Assembly (NCBI GenBank): GCA_020723665.1
Contig: DYIL01000014.1
Span: 1-64,000, forward strand
Reading direction: 5' to 3'
Source: Methyloversatilis universalis
Lineage (GTDB): Bacteria; Pseudomonadota; Gammaproteobacteria; Methylococcales; Methylococcaceae
Length of the DNA stretch: 64,000 nucleotides
Part shown: positions 55,260 through 64,000 of the stretch, one piece after another
Numbering within the stretch: the first letter of the stretch is position 1
Layout of the letters: every line of letters begins with the position of its first letter
Notes under the pieces: generated by a model
Seen by the model: only the letters and a program-made list of their open reading frames with translations
Database searches by the model: none
Told to the model about the DNA's origin: nothing
Position numbers and translations under genes: made by a program

Positions 55260-55703
55260 GGTGCTGATCGTGATTGTCAACAAATAGATTTGTTCGCTCT
55301 TGGGATGCGCGAACACACCCTCTCGGGCGCTGCCCGGCTCGGCCGTTGCGAGGCGGCGTTACGCGCCGGGCTCGTGGTCTCGCTCGGTCACGCGGCCTTG
55401 GGCATCGTAACCGGCTAATCGTCTCGGACCGGGGGACATGGGAGATTCGGCATAGCGCTGCGCTCGCACCTTACCGGAGCGACGCCAGCGCCAGCCGACA
55501 GGAATCCGCTGTACTCTGCCTTCGAAGCGAACGCCATTGCTCTTGCTGGGTAAAACAATAACGTACGCTAAAATCCGTGGAACTTGAACATGCACCGGCA
55601 GCCGCACCCGCTACGACGGGTGGGCATTGAGCATCCACTCTTCGAGATTCGCCCGGCTGATCAGGAAGCCGGGCCGGATATCGTCGCCGCGGATCGCCCG
55701 TCC
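55260..55703. other. Intergenic stretch with no convincing gene
   Basis: These 440 bases contain an 82-codon minus-strand frame (55359-55607) without a recognised family and nothing else of note. They should include the promoter of the oxoprolinase gene near 55260-55330. Confidence 0.4.
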
Positions 55704-55732
55704 CAAAAAAATAGACCGGGTATTTTACCCGG
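55704..55732 (-). terminator. Rho-independent terminator of the pirin gene
   Basis: On the minus strand a CCGGGTA / TACCCGG stem (plus coordinates 55716-55732) with a 3-base loop is followed by TCTATTTTTTT. It lies 58 bases past the pirin stop codon in the direction of transcription. Confidence 0.75.
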
Positions 55733-55771
55733 CCAAACTCTCAAGCACACGCCAATCTGGCGTGGCTTTCA

Positions 55772-55793
55772 GAGTTTTTCACCAGACTGTTAA
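55772..55793. repeat. 22-bp repeat, possible insertion-sequence end (copy 2)
   Basis: GAGTTTTTCACCAGACTGTT plus AA matches 6117-6138 with three differences. Its last bases form the stop codon of the pirin gene. Confidence 0.35.
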
Positions 55794-56488
55794 GCGAGAT
55801 CAAACAGCAGTATTTCGGATGACTCCGTTGCGGTCAGGTAGATAACCTTCTCTTGCCAAACCGCCGCGCCATCACCGGCTGCCAAGCGACTGCCATTGCT
55901 TGTCACCGCGCCCCGGGCCACTTGAGCAAACGCCTTGCGTCCCGGCGCCAGCGGATGCTTAATGCCATCGCCCTCCATCAAGACGGCGGCATAGAGACAG
56001 GCATCCTGTTGGATGCGAAGCGATTCCTCCCGCCCATCGGGCGAAACGATGAGGCGAAGGTCCCCTTGCTTTTCTGCTTCACCAAAGGTCTTCTGCTCAT
56101 AGCTGGGCCGGGTGCCTAGAACAGCGGGCTCGATCCAGATTTGAAGGAAATGCACGGACTCGGTATCGGAGGCGTTATATTCGCTGTGGATGATCCCGGT
56201 GCCCGCGCTCATTCGCTGCACGCCGCCCGCGGAAATCAGCGAGGAGTTGCCGCGGTTATCCTGGTGTTTCAAGGTGCCTTCCAATACGTAACTGATAATC
56301 TCCATGTCCCGGTGGGGATGGAGCGGGAAGCCGGCGCTCGGCGCGACGCGATCCTCATTTAGGACGCGCAGACTGGAAAACCCCATGTAATCGGGGTCGA
56401 AGTAGTCGGCGAAGCTAAACGTGTGGCGACTCTCGAGCCAGTTGTAGCGGGAGCATCCCCGATCTCGGTCCCGGCGCACAATCATCAT
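55790..56488 (-). CDS. Pirin-family cupin protein
   Basis: The protein has 232 residues. Pirin hallmarks are SRHTFSFADYFDPDYMGF (about 20-37), FPLHPHRDMEIISYVLEG with the metal-binding HxH (57/59) and the later IIHSEYN with His and Glu. The family includes YhhW-like quercetin dioxygenases and redox-sensitive regulators. It is divergent from a LysR-type gene with 130 bases between the starts, a common arrangement in which the regulator controls the pirin gene; here the regulator is frameshifted. Confidence 0.88.
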   Translation of the reverse strand: MMIVRRDRDRGCSRYNWLESRHTFSFADYFDPDYMGFSSLRVLNEDRVAPSAGFPLHPHRDMEIISYVLEGTLKHQDNRGNSSLISAGGVQRMSAGTGIIHSEYNASDTESVHFLQIWIEPAVLGTRPSYEQKTFGEAEKQGDLRLIVSPDGREESLRIQQDACLYAAVLMEGDGIKHPLAPGRKAFAQVARGAVTSNGSRLAAGDGAAVWQEKVIYLTATESSEILLFDLA

Positions 56489-56618
56489 ACGAGTACCCTA
56501 TCTAGTCTTTTGAAACCTGGTTCATTCAACTATGTTGAATAATGCAAGCACATGATAGTTGTAGTATTTTTGGATTCGTAGCGAAAATATTTGCAATAAC
56601 CATTCGAAACATTTGAAT

Positions 56619-57529
56619 ATGCGACTCACCCTGGACGCCCTCGCTGTGCTTGACGCCATTGATCGTAAAGGCAGTTTTGCCGGTGCGGCTGACGAGCTCC
56701 ACCGGGTCCCGTCAGCCATCACCTACACTGTGCAAAAACTGGAACAAGATCTGGATGTAAAGCGGTTTGACCGCAGTGGAGCCCGAGCCACATTGACGGC
56801 AGCGGGGCGATCACTCCTTGAGGAAGGGCGGCATCTGCTGCACGCCGCCAGAAAACTGGAGTGTCTGGTCAAGCGCGTAGCCACCGGCTGGGAGGCGGAG
56901 CTGAGCATCGCCATGGATATCTGATCCCGCCTGGGCTGATCTACCCGGTGCTCGAGAATTTTTATAAAGAGGTCCACGGGACCCACATCCGGCTGCTCAA
57001 GGAGGTTTACGGGGGTACTTGGGACGCGCTCGTCTCCGGTCGTGCCGATTTAGCGGTCGGTGCGCCGGGGGAAGGGCCGCCCGGCGGCGGCTATGCCGCC
57101 AAGATGATCGGCATCGTGGAATTCGTCTTCGCCGTCGCGCCGGCGCATCCGCTCGCATTTTTGCCGGAACCTCTGACTGCGGGCGATCTGCTTCGACATC
57201 GGGCCGTATCGGCTGCGGACAGCTCGCGTACGCTGCCTCCCCGGACCATGGGGCTGTTGCGAGGTCAAGACGTGCTGACCGTACCCGATTTACACACCAA
57301 GCTGGAAGCGCAACGCTTAGGGTTCGGGGTGGGCTATCTTCCCAAGCATTTGGTGCAAGACGATTTGGCGGCCGGACGCCTGGTTGCAAAAGCCGTCGCC
57401 GAACCGAAGCCCGCGGTTCAACTCTTCCTTGCCTGGCGGACCGGACATAAAGGCAAGGCTCTGCGCTGGTTCCTTAAACGCTTGCAAGATATTTGGATTG
57501 GATCGTCCATGGTTAATAGCGGCGGATGA
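56619..57529 (+). pseudogene. LysR-type transcriptional regulator, frameshifted
   Basis: The first frame (from 56619) gives a LysR helix-turn-helix: LDALAVLDAIDRKGSFAGAA followed by DELHRVPSAITYTVQKLEQDL, up to ELSIAMD. It then stops at 56922. The effector-binding domain continues one base out of frame from LIPPGLIYPVLENFYKEVHG to FLKRLQDIWIG. One base is missing near 56918, between D and L. All else is intact, so it is a recent loss or a sequencing error. It is divergent from pirin, its probable target. Confidence 0.82.
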
Positions 57530-57717
57530 CTGTTTCTCAATCGACGTTGCTGAGAGGACCTCGCGGCAACGCCGGAGGATATGCTCGAAAGTGGCGGATG
57601 ATGGACCCAAGGGCAACGGGCGATTTCAGCCATTACGTCCGAAGGATGGGAGTGGAGTGAAGCGCACGCGACATATGGTGCTGAAAGCCTTGACAGATGA
57701 AACCGAAGGGCGTCTAA

Positions 57718-57742
57718 ATAATTGACTATTTTTCTCGGATAT
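57718..57742 (+). promoter_or_regulatory. IscR type-1 binding site upstream of iscR
   Basis: By eye this 25-base site matches the published gammaproteobacterial IscR type-1 consensus (ATASYYGACTRWWWYAGTCR, then RSTAT) at 21 of 25 positions. It contains TTGACT, which can serve as a -35 element. It lies 50 bases before the iscR start, as expected for autorepression by [2Fe-2S]-IscR. Confidence 0.8.
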
Positions 57743-57791
57743 GTGAACCTGGATTCCCACGTATTTAGTGTGAATATCCGGGAGTCATTCC

Positions 57792-58280
57792 GTGCGCTTA
57801 ACGACGAAAGGCCGCTACGCCGTCACCGCCATGCTGGATCTGGCCTATCATAGCGAAAAAAGGCCGGTGACATTGACCGATATCGCCAAACGACAGCAGA
57901 TCTCCTTGTCCTATCTGGAGCAATTGTTCGCACGTCTGCGTCGGGCCGGAATGGTCGAGGGGGTGCGAGGCCCTGGAGGGGGCTACCAATTGAGTCGCGA
58001 CGCCAGCCAGATCAACATCGCCGAAATCATCATCGCGGTCGACGAAACCATCGACTCGACGCGTTGCGGCGGCAAAGCCAACTGCCAGAACAACCAGCCC
58101 TGCCTGACTCATGATCTATGGCTGGGGTTGAGCGAGCAAATCCGCGACTATTTGGCCTCCATCAGCTTGCAGGACGTCCTGCAGCGCAAGAACGTGCGTC
58201 TAATCGCCGAGCGTCAGGACAAGCAGGCGTCCGGTGTTCAGGGTATCGACATGCTCTTGCGTCAGGAGACGCCTATCTAG
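57792..58280 (+). CDS. iscR: Iron-sulfur cluster regulator IscR (Rrf2 family)
   Basis: The protein has 162 residues starting at GTG with a GGGAG ribosome site. The N-terminal winged helix begins RLTTKGRYAVTAMLDLAYHS. The cluster ligands Cys92, Cys98, Cys104 and His107 are at exactly the E. coli positions (RCGGKANCQNNQPCLTH). It senses Fe-S status and represses its own operon through the site at 57718. iscS follows 12 bases later. Confidence 0.94.
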   Translation: MRLTTKGRYAVTAMLDLAYHSEKRPVTLTDIAKRQQISLSYLEQLFARLRRAGMVEGVRGPGGGYQLSRDASQINIAEIIIAVDETIDSTRCGGKANCQNNQPCLTHDLWLGLSEQIRDYLASISLQDVLQRKNVRLIAERQDKQASGVQGIDMLLRQETPI

Positions 58281-58292
58281 CGTTCTGACGAC

Positions 58293-59453
58293 ATGATTTA
58301 CTTTGATCACAATGCGACCACGCCGCTGGACGAGCGGGTTCTGGATGCGATGACGCCGTATCTCGGCGCCTTCTACGGCAATCCGTCCAGCCTTTACCGG
58401 ATGGGACGGATCTGCCGCGGTGCGGTCGATATGGCCCGTGAGCAGGTCGCGGCCCTGGTCGGCGCCTATCCGTCCGAAGTCGTGTTCACCAGCGGCGGGA
58501 CCGAGGCGAATAACCTGGCGTTGAAGGGCTTCGCTTTTGCCCGCGAGCCGGGACTGATCGCCGCGGGCGCCACCGAGCATCCCTCGGTTTCGGAGCCCTT
58601 GGAGTTCCTGAAGGCGAGCGGCTGGCGAGCGGCGACCATTCCGGCGGACCGAAACGGCGTGGCCGATTTGTCTTTCATCGAGTCTTTGCCGACCGGCGAG
58701 CTTCGATTCGCCACCCTCATGATGGCCAACAACGAAACCGGCGTGATTCAGGATATCGCGCCGATCGCCGGTTGGCTTCGCGAGCGCGGCGTCGTTTTTC
58801 ACTGCGATGCGGTGCAGGCGGCGGGCAAGATCCCGGTCGATTTCAAGGCCAGCGGTGTGCATGTGATGTCCCTCTCGGGACACAAGATTTACGGTCCCAA
58901 GGGCGTGGGGGCGCTGATCCTCGACAAATCCATCGCGATCGAGCCGCTGCTGCACGGCGGCGGACAGGAGCAAGGTCTTCGCGGCGGCACCGAAAACGTC
59001 GCCGCCATCGTCGGTTTCGGCAAAGCGGCGGAGCTGGCCTTGTCCGAGCTGGAAGATCGACGTGCCCAGCTGCTCGGTCTGCGCAAGCGGCTGGAAGCCG
59101 GGTTGAAGACTATCCCAGGCGCGGTCGTGTTTGCCGAAGGCGCGGAACGCTTGCCGAATACCGTGCAGTTCGGTATCGCGGGGTACGACGGCGAGGCCCT
59201 GGTCATGAACCTTGACCGGCAGGGCATTGCGGTGTCCAGCGGTTCCGCCTGTGCCAGCGGCGCGGGTGAGCCGAGCCCCGTACTCGTCGCTATGGGTATT
59301 GAGCCGGAAGTCGCCAAGAGCGCGGTACGCGTCAGCTTCGGCAAGGGCAACACCGAGGCGGAAGTCGACCGTTTTCTGGATGCCTTGAAAAAGCTCGTCG
59401 GCGTACCCACGTCCGAGATCCGGGGAGCGATGCCGGTGATGCCGGTCGTTTAA
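58293..59453 (+). CDS. iscS: Cysteine desulfurase (IscS/NifS)
   Basis: This 386-residue class V aminotransferase fold starts MIYFDHNATTPLDERVLDAM. PLP Lys198 is in SLSGHKIYGPKG, and the catalytic Cys320 is in VSSGSACASG. It releases sulfur from cysteine for Fe-S cluster assembly. It is shorter than E. coli IscS (404), and the start and end are closer to the NifS-like type. It is directly downstream of iscR in the same operon. iscU, normally next, is absent; iscA begins 61 bases later. Confidence 0.92.
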   Translation: MIYFDHNATTPLDERVLDAMTPYLGAFYGNPSSLYRMGRICRGAVDMAREQVAALVGAYPSEVVFTSGGTEANNLALKGFAFAREPGLIAAGATEHPSVSEPLEFLKASGWRAATIPADRNGVADLSFIESLPTGELRFATLMMANNETGVIQDIAPIAGWLRERGVVFHCDAVQAAGKIPVDFKASGVHVMSLSGHKIYGPKGVGALILDKSIAIEPLLHGGGQEQGLRGGTENVAAIVGFGKAAELALSELEDRRAQLLGLRKRLEAGLKTIPGAVVFAEGAERLPNTVQFGIAGYDGEALVMNLDRQGIAVSSGSACASGAGEPSPVLVAMGIEPEVAKSAVRVSFGKGNTEAEVDRFLDALKKLVGVPTSEIRGAMPVMPVV

Positions 59454-59514
59454 AGATTATGCCCCGAGCGTTTATAAGCTTTTTGAACCAGTGATCCGAC
59501 AGAGATTACGTATT

Positions 59515-59838
59515 ATGTCCATTACCTTAACCGAGAAGGCGGCGGAGCAGATCGCCAAGCAACTGCAAAAGCGCGGCAAAGGCGTAGGGCTTCGGCTGGG
59601 CGTGAAAAAGGCCGGCTGTACCGGCTTCGCCTATGTGGTCGATTACGCCGATGCGGTGCAGCCGGGCGATGCCGTGTTCGAACAGCACGGCGTGAAAGTC
59701 GTCGTGAGAGATAGCGATCTGGCGTATCTCTCGGGCGTTCAGGTGGATTATCGCCGGGAAGGGATCAACGAAGCGTTCCGATTCGACAATCCCAACGTCA
59801 AGGCGACCTGCGGCTGCGGGGAAAGCTTCGCCGTCTAA
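59515..59838 (+). CDS. iscA: A-type iron-sulfur carrier IscA
   Basis: The protein has 107 residues from MSITLTEKAAEQIAKQL, with the three cluster Cys at 35, 99 and 101 (AGCTGF and CGCGE), the same numbering as E. coli IscA. It carries Fe-S clusters to targets. It is the last recognisable isc gene here. hscB, hscA and fdx do not follow, and a decayed fragment and MITE A copy 2 come next. Confidence 0.92.
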   Translation: MSITLTEKAAEQIAKQLQKRGKGVGLRLGVKKAGCTGFAYVVDYADAVQPGDAVFEQHGVKVVVRDSDLAYLSGVQVDYRREGINEAFRFDNPNVKATCGCGESFAV

Positions 59839-59849
59839 GCTTCTTTTTT

Positions 59850-59960
59850 TCAACCGGAATTGCCGATCACCGGCATTCCGGTGATCTCGTAATGCTCGCC
59901 GTTTACCACCGGTTCTTGGTCCAGCAGTACTTTGCCGTGCGATGCTTTGAGCCTATCGCA
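59850..59960 (-). pseudogene. 3' fragment of an unrecognised gene
   Basis: On the minus strand a frame ending at 59850 reads DRLKASHGKVLLDQEPVVNG and then EHYEITGMPVIGNSG, which has a protein-like composition. Upstream it runs straight into a CCTTCGATGGGCTCAGG repeat unit, with no start. I do not recognise the family. The 300 bases on to 60146 hold nothing else clear. Confidence 0.35.
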
Positions 59961-60145
59961 GTAGGCTGTTCGGCCTGAGCCCATCGAAGGGTTTTTGCAC
60001 CTACCGGATTTAGGTTCGCTTTTGAATTTGAATCGGCCACCACTCTACAGGCAACGGCCCCGTGTATTAGGCTGGGCGGCGTCGGCAAATTCCGGTGAGC
60101 GGGTATCTGACGAGTTTTGGGCGTCTATCGTGAGTTCGGCGACTT

Positions 60146-60378
60146 TTAAGGAAGCTCTGATCAGGTCCTCTCGCGCTGGGACAAACCTGTCCTGAGCTTG
60201 TCGAAGGGCCGTGCTTCGCACGTTGGCGTTCGCTCCCGGCGAACGGGTGCACGGGTAAGCGCCGCTTGCGGCTCCCCACGGGGAAGGTGCGGCGTGATTG
60301 GGTTGGGCGAGGGTCTTTTGGATCCAACGGTTGCACCGTTCGCCTTTCCCACTGGAAACTTGATCAGGGCTTCCTTAA
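60146..60378. repeat. MITE-like element, family A (copy 2)
   Basis: This 233-bp element has inverted ends TTAAGGAAGCTCTGATCA and TGATCAGGGCTTCCTTAA. It is a same-orientation copy of 15621-15843. It lies between iscA and alaC. It has no coding capacity. Confidence 0.8.
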
Positions 60379-60534
60379 ATACAGAAAATCCACAACTCGG
60401 GATTGTATCGATCGCGTCGCCTCTCCATTCCCGAAGCGCCGTTGACAGGCTAGAACCGCATCGGTACTGTAAGTCGTTTTGCTACACGCCTAGATTCCCC
60501 TATAAAGAATACTCCCTTACGCAAAGAGTCCTGG

Positions 60535-61719
60535 ATGGAAGAATTTCAACGTATCAAGCGCCTGCCCCCTTACGTTTTCAATATCGTTAACGAACTCAAG
60601 GCCAAGGAACGCGCCCAGGGTGTTGACATCATCGACTTCGGCATGGGCAACCCGGACCGGCCCACGCCGCAGCACATCGTCGACAAGCTGGTCGAGGTGG
60701 CGCAGAAAGGGACCGCTCACCGCTATTCCGTTTCCAAAGGCATTCCCCGTCTTCGCAAAGCCATTTGCGGGTGGTATCGGCGCCGCTTCGGCATCGATCT
60801 CGATCCCGACTCCCAGGCGATCGTCACCATCGGTTCGAAAGAAGGGCTGGCTCATTTGATGTTCGCTACCCTGGGACCGGGTGATGCGGTGCTGGTTCCG
60901 AATCCGGCTTATCCCATCCACCCTTACGGCTGCGTTTTGGCGGGAGCGGACGTACGGCACGTGCCGCTGGTGCCAGGCGTGGACTTCTTCGAGGAATTGG
61001 AAAAAGCCATCAAGACCTCCTGGCCTAAGCCCAAGATGTTGATCCTGAACTTCCCCGGCAACCCGACCACGCAGTGCGTGGAGCTGGAGTTCTTCGAGAA
61101 GGTCGTCGAACTGGCTAGGGAATACAAAATCTGGGTGGTGCACGACATTGCCTACGCGGATCTGGTATTCGACGGCTATGTCGCACCGTCCATCCTGCAG
61201 GTGCCTGGAGCCACCGACATCGCCGTCGAGTTTTTCACGCTTTCCAAGAGCTACAACATGCCCGGCTGGCGGGTGGGTTTCATGTGCGGCAACCGCGAAC
61301 TGGTTGCGGCCCTGGGACGCATCAAGTCCTATCTGGATTACGGAACGTTCACGCCGATCCAGGTGGCCGCGATCGCCGCCCTGGAGGGCCCCCAGGACTG
61401 TGTCGCCGAGATTCGCGAGACCTACCGCGTACGCCGCGATGTCTTATGCGCAGGGCTCGACAACATCGGCTGGACCGTCCAAAAACCGAAAGGCACCATG
61501 TTCGTCTGGGCGCCCATCCCGGAGCAGTATCGGCATCTGGGTTCTCTTGAGTTCGCCAAGAAACTGCTGCTGGAAGCCCAGGTGGCGGTGTCTCCCGGCA
61601 TCGGCTTCGGCGAGTACGGGGACGATCACGTCCGCTTCAGCCTGATCGAGAACGAACACCGCACCCGCCAGGCGATCCGCGGCATACGGCATATGATGCG
61701 CAAGGATAACTCGGTATAA
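60535..61719 (+). CDS. alaC: Alanine-type aminotransferase AlaC (class I)
   Basis: This 394-residue fold-type I PLP enzyme shows [18 protein letters not shown] (about 34-51), [17 protein letters not shown] (172-188), and the PLP lysine 238 in [14 protein letters not shown]. AlaC transaminates alanine with 2-oxoglutarate. It begins about 155 bases after MITE A and is followed at 34 bases by hom, so it is co-transcribed with the threonine branch genes. Confidence 0.9.
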   Translation: MEEFQRIKRLPPYVFNIVNELKAKERAQGVDIIDFGMGNPDRPTPQHIVDKLVEVAQKGTAHRYSVSKGIPRLRKAICGWYRRRFGIDLDPDSQAIVTIGSKEGLAHLMFATLGPGDAVLVPNPAYPIHPYGCVLAGADVRHVPLVPGVDFFEELEKAIKTSWPKPKMLILNFPGNPTTQCVELEFFEKVVELAREYKIWVVHDIAYADLVFDGYVAPSILQVPGATDIAVEFFTLSKSYNMPGWRVGFMCGNRELVAALGRIKSYLDYGTFTPIQVAAIAALEGPQDCVAEIRETYRVRRDVLCAGLDNIGWTVQKPKGTMFVWAPIPEQYRHLGSLEFAKKLLLEAQVAVSPGIGFGEYGDDHVRFSLIENEHRTRQAIRGIRHMMRKDNSV

Positions 61720-61753
61720 TTCCAGCATTTTTGTTGCTGTACAGGAGGGCGTC

Positions 61754-63064
61754 TTGAAACCCGTAAATATCGGTTTGCTCGGTTTGGGCACGGTCGGGGG
61801 CGGCACGGTCAAGGTTCTCAAGCGGAACGCCGGCGAAATTACGCGTCGAGCGGGTCGGGAAATCCACATCAGCGTGGTGGCGGCCCGCGACCTCAACCGT
61901 TCCCGGATTTGCGACACGACCGGCATCCGATTGACTACGGACCCGTACGAAGTCGTCACCGATCCCGAAGTGGACATCGTCGTCGAATTGATCGGCGGTC
62001 TCGACCCCGCGAAAGATTTGGTGATGCGAGCGCTCGACGCCGGCAAGCACGTCGTCACCGCCAACAAGATGCTCATCGCCCTCCACGGCAACGAAATCTT
62101 CGCCAAGGCCAGCGAAAAAGGGCTGATGGTGGCTTTCGAAGCGGCCGTGGCCGGGGGGATTCCCATCATCAAGGCACTGCGCGAGGGGCTTTCGGGCAAT
62201 AAGGTGGAGTGGCTGGCCGGTATCATCAACGGCACCTGCAATTTCATCCTGACCGAAATGCGCGAAAAAGGACGGGATTTCCAGGACGTGCTGAAAGAAG
62301 CGCAAGCGCATGGCTATGCCGAATCCGATCCGACCTTCGACGTGGAGGGCATCGATGCCGCCCACAAGCTTACTATCCTGGCATCCATCGCCTTCGGCAT
62401 TCCTCTCCAGTTCGACAAGGTTTGGACCGAGGGTATCAGCAGCATCACGGCCCTCGACGTGGCCTATGCGGAGGCCTTGGGGTATCGTATCAAACTGCTC
62501 GGCATCGCTCGCCGCGCCGAAAAAGGCATCGAACTGCGCGTGCATCCGACGTTGATTCCTGAGCGGCGCTTGATCGCCAACGTCAACGGCGTCATGAACG
62601 CGGTTCTGGTCAAGGGAGACGCGGTGGGGCCGACCCTGTTCTACGGCGCGGGCGCCGGAGCCGAGCCCACGGCCTCGTCGGTCGTGGCGGACATCATCGA
62701 CGTGGTACGCACGCTGACCACCGACCCCGAGAACCGGGTGCCTCATCTGGCCTTCCAGCCCGATGCGATTTCCGATATCCCGATTCTGCCCATCGAGGAC
62801 ATCGAAACGGCCTACTATCTTCGCCTCAGCGCCGAGGATAGGCCGGGCGTTCTGGCCGACGTGACGCGCATTCTGGCCAATCACAATATCAGCATCGAAG
62901 CGGTAATCCAGAAAGAGTCGCCGAACGGGGAAAGCCATCTGCCCGTCATCATGCTGACGCAGAAAGTCCAGGAGCGAAAGCTGAATAACGCCATCCGGGA
63001 GATCGAAGCGCTGTCCGCCATCAGCGGACCGGTGAAGCGGATTCGGTTGGAAACGTTGGGTTAA
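61754..63064 (+). CDS. hom: Homoserine dehydrogenase
   Basis: The protein has 436 residues starting at TTG with a strong AGGAGGG upstream. Domains in order: NAD(P)-binding GLLGLGTVGGGTVKVL (about 8-23), the catalytic region AGIINGTCNFILTEM and AYAEALGYRIKLLGIARRAE, and a C-terminal ACT domain beginning YYLRLSAEDRPGVLADVTRI (about 355-374), which gives feedback control by threonine or other amino acids. It reduces aspartate semialdehyde to homoserine. Confidence 0.93.
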   Translation: MKPVNIGLLGLGTVGGGTVKVLKRNAGEITRRAGREIHISVVAARDLNRSRICDTTGIRLTTDPYEVVTDPEVDIVVELIGGLDPAKDLVMRALDAGKHVVTANKMLIALHGNEIFAKASEKGLMVAFEAAVAGGIPIIKALREGLSGNKVEWLAGIINGTCNFILTEMREKGRDFQDVLKEAQAHGYAESDPTFDVEGIDAAHKLTILASIAFGIPLQFDKVWTEGISSITALDVAYAEALGYRIKLLGIARRAEKGIELRVHPTLIPERRLIANVNGVMNAVLVKGDAVGPTLFYGAGAGAEPTASSVVADIIDVVRTLTTDPENRVPHLAFQPDAISDIPILPIEDIETAYYLRLSAEDRPGVLADVTRILANHNISIEAVIQKESPNGESHLPVIMLTQKVQERKLNNAIREIEALSAISGPVKRIRLETLG

Positions 63065-63229
63065 CGGATTGGTGGTACAGCCCACTCTTCTCAGCGGGAT
63101 ACGTTCCGTTGGCCTATTCTGCACGTTGGATTGCGAGCCGTGACGAGTATGAATATTTCTTCTCGTAATCGGTTCTTATCCAGGTAATGGTATAAACCGG
63201 AATATTAGAACAAAATTCTCGGAGTACCC

Positions 63230-63709
63230 ATGGACCCCAAACTCCTTACCGCCGCCGAGCTCGGCGTCCGTCTCGAAATCGTCGGCGGTATACCGTTATG
63301 GGAGGCCCAGCCACTCTACAAACACCAGAAAACGATCGACCGCATCCGGGCCACGATCAAGCCTGAATCCCCTGCCGGCTGCACCTGCGTACACATTGCC
63401 GACGTTTATGTCGCGTTCCCGGATGGCTCGCTGAAACGTCCGGATATTTCCATTTTCTGCCAGGAACCCGCCGAGGAAGACGAAGCCGTCCGTCTCATTC
63501 CCGAAGCCGTGATCGAAGTCATCAGCAAAGGCTACGAGTACAAGGATTTGGAAATCGGCCCGAATTTCTATCTGGCCCAGGGCGTCAAGGACGTCATCGT
63601 TTGTAATCCCTATACCTTGGTCGTGCTGCATGTACGCCGGGACGGGGCCGCGCATCACGTTTCACCGGTGAAAATTCGGCTGGAATGCGGCTGTTCCGTG
63701 GTCGTGTAA
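63230..63709 (+). CDS. Uma2-family (DUF820) putative restriction-fold nuclease
   Basis: This 159-residue protein has Uma2 features: RPDISIFCQEP (Asp), PEAVIEVISKGYEYKDLEIG (Glu and Lys) and PNFYLAQGVKDVIVCNPYTL (the conserved helix with NxxxL-x-GVxxVIVxxP). It is shorter than the copy at 26783 and not closely similar. It sits between hom and thrC, 165 bases after hom and 28 before thrC, so it interrupts an otherwise standard threonine operon. Function is unknown. Confidence 0.83.
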   Translation: MDPKLLTAAELGVRLEIVGGIPLWEAQPLYKHQKTIDRIRATIKPESPAGCTCVHIADVYVAFPDGSLKRPDISIFCQEPAEEDEAVRLIPEAVIEVISKGYEYKDLEIGPNFYLAQGVKDVIVCNPYTLVVLHVRRDGAAHHVSPVKIRLECGCSVVV

Positions 63710-63737
63710 CACTTTTCAATCAACTCGAAAAAACACC

Positions 63738-64000
63738 ATGTCTGAAGTTAAACGCTACACCGGTCTCATCGAAAAATACCGCGACCGCCTGCCGGTAACC
63801 CCGGATACCCGGCCCATCAGTCTGTGCGAGGGCAGCACGCCGCTGATCCAGTTGCTCAACATCCCGAAGCTGATCGGCAAGGATGTGGATATTTACGTCA
63901 AGTTCGAAGGCTTGAACCCTACCGGCTCGTTCAAGGACCGCGGCATGACCATGGCCGTGACCCAGGCGGTGCACGAGGGCAGCCGCGCCATCATCTGCGC
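63738..64000 (+). CDS. thrC: Threonine synthase, N-terminal part (runs off the window)
   Basis: The first 87 codons are present, starting MSEVKRYTGLIEKYRDRLPV. The PLP-binding Lys66 lies in NPTGSFKDRGMTMAV, and the family's EGSTPLIQL precedes it. It converts O-phosphohomoserine to threonine. Most of the gene lies beyond position 64000. Confidence 0.92.
   Translation, partial: MSEVKRYTGLIEKYRDRLPVTPDTRPISLCEGSTPLIQLLNIPKLIGKDVDIYVKFEGLNPTGSFKDRGMTMAVTQAVHEGSRAIIC

Noticed and set aside
61637-63124. 495-codon minus-strand open frame opposite hom
   Set aside because: It is an antisense shadow of homoserine dehydrogenase, with no family features.

Overview
The window looks like a chromosomal segment of a GC-rich gammaproteobacterium. 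The supporting genes are pilS/pilR, sucCD, an MsbA-type lipid A flippase, an Rsd/AlgQ homologue, iscR with a matching operator, yicC and gmk, and alaC-hom-thrC. A squalene-epoxidase-like gene fragment would fit a methanotroph of the Methylococcales, but that placement is a guess. No methane oxidation gene is present in the window.

Layout. Positions 1-54 are the 3' tip of a group II intron. It is followed by a degenerate TraB/GumN protein (57-1055, minus) and a glycan pair made of a family-4 glycosyltransferase and a glycogen-debranching-type enzyme (1384-4697). From 4.7 to 15.4 kb lies a patchwork accessory region. It holds two 5' fragments of the same group II intron family (4782-4910 and 11994-12425), an IS1380-type transposase remnant, a SulP transporter remnant, a complete RND efflux operon of lower GC and foreign look (6200-11907), a DUF72 gene, a truncated FAD monooxygenase and a broken tyrosine recombinase. 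It ends at tRNA-Arg(CCT).

15.9-23.3 kb carries a 115-kDa-class NAD glutamate dehydrogenase, an RsbW/RsbV-like pair (HATPase and STAS), a gamma-glutamylcyclotransferase-like protein, CorA and a VTT-domain membrane protein. 23.4-36.1 kb is a surface-glycan region: three tandem paralogous GT4 genes, a Uma2 nuclease, a sulfotransferase, further GT4 and GT9 enzymes, an O-antigen ligase-like protein and MsbA. 37.0-42.3 kb carries pilR/pilS and sucCD. 42.4-45.6 kb carries a Nudix hydrolase, Rsd/AlgQ, a Ser/Thr kinase and yicC.

45.6-50.1 kb separates yicC from gmk. It is rich in mobile repeats, with one hydrolase, one cytochrome c and much DNA without convincing genes. 50.8-57.5 kb has a 5-oxoprolinase-like fusion enzyme, a decayed flavin disulfide reductase, pirin and a frameshifted LysR gene. 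57.7-64 kb has an abbreviated Isc cluster (iscR-iscS-iscA without iscU), then alaC, hom, a Uma2 gene and the start of thrC.

The most distinctive feature is the load of small non-coding mobile repeats. There are three MITE-like families, each with two copies here; in one, both copies keep perfect 5-bp target duplications. There are also two shorter repeats. Together with the intron fragments, they sit at or near many of the points where operons look interrupted.
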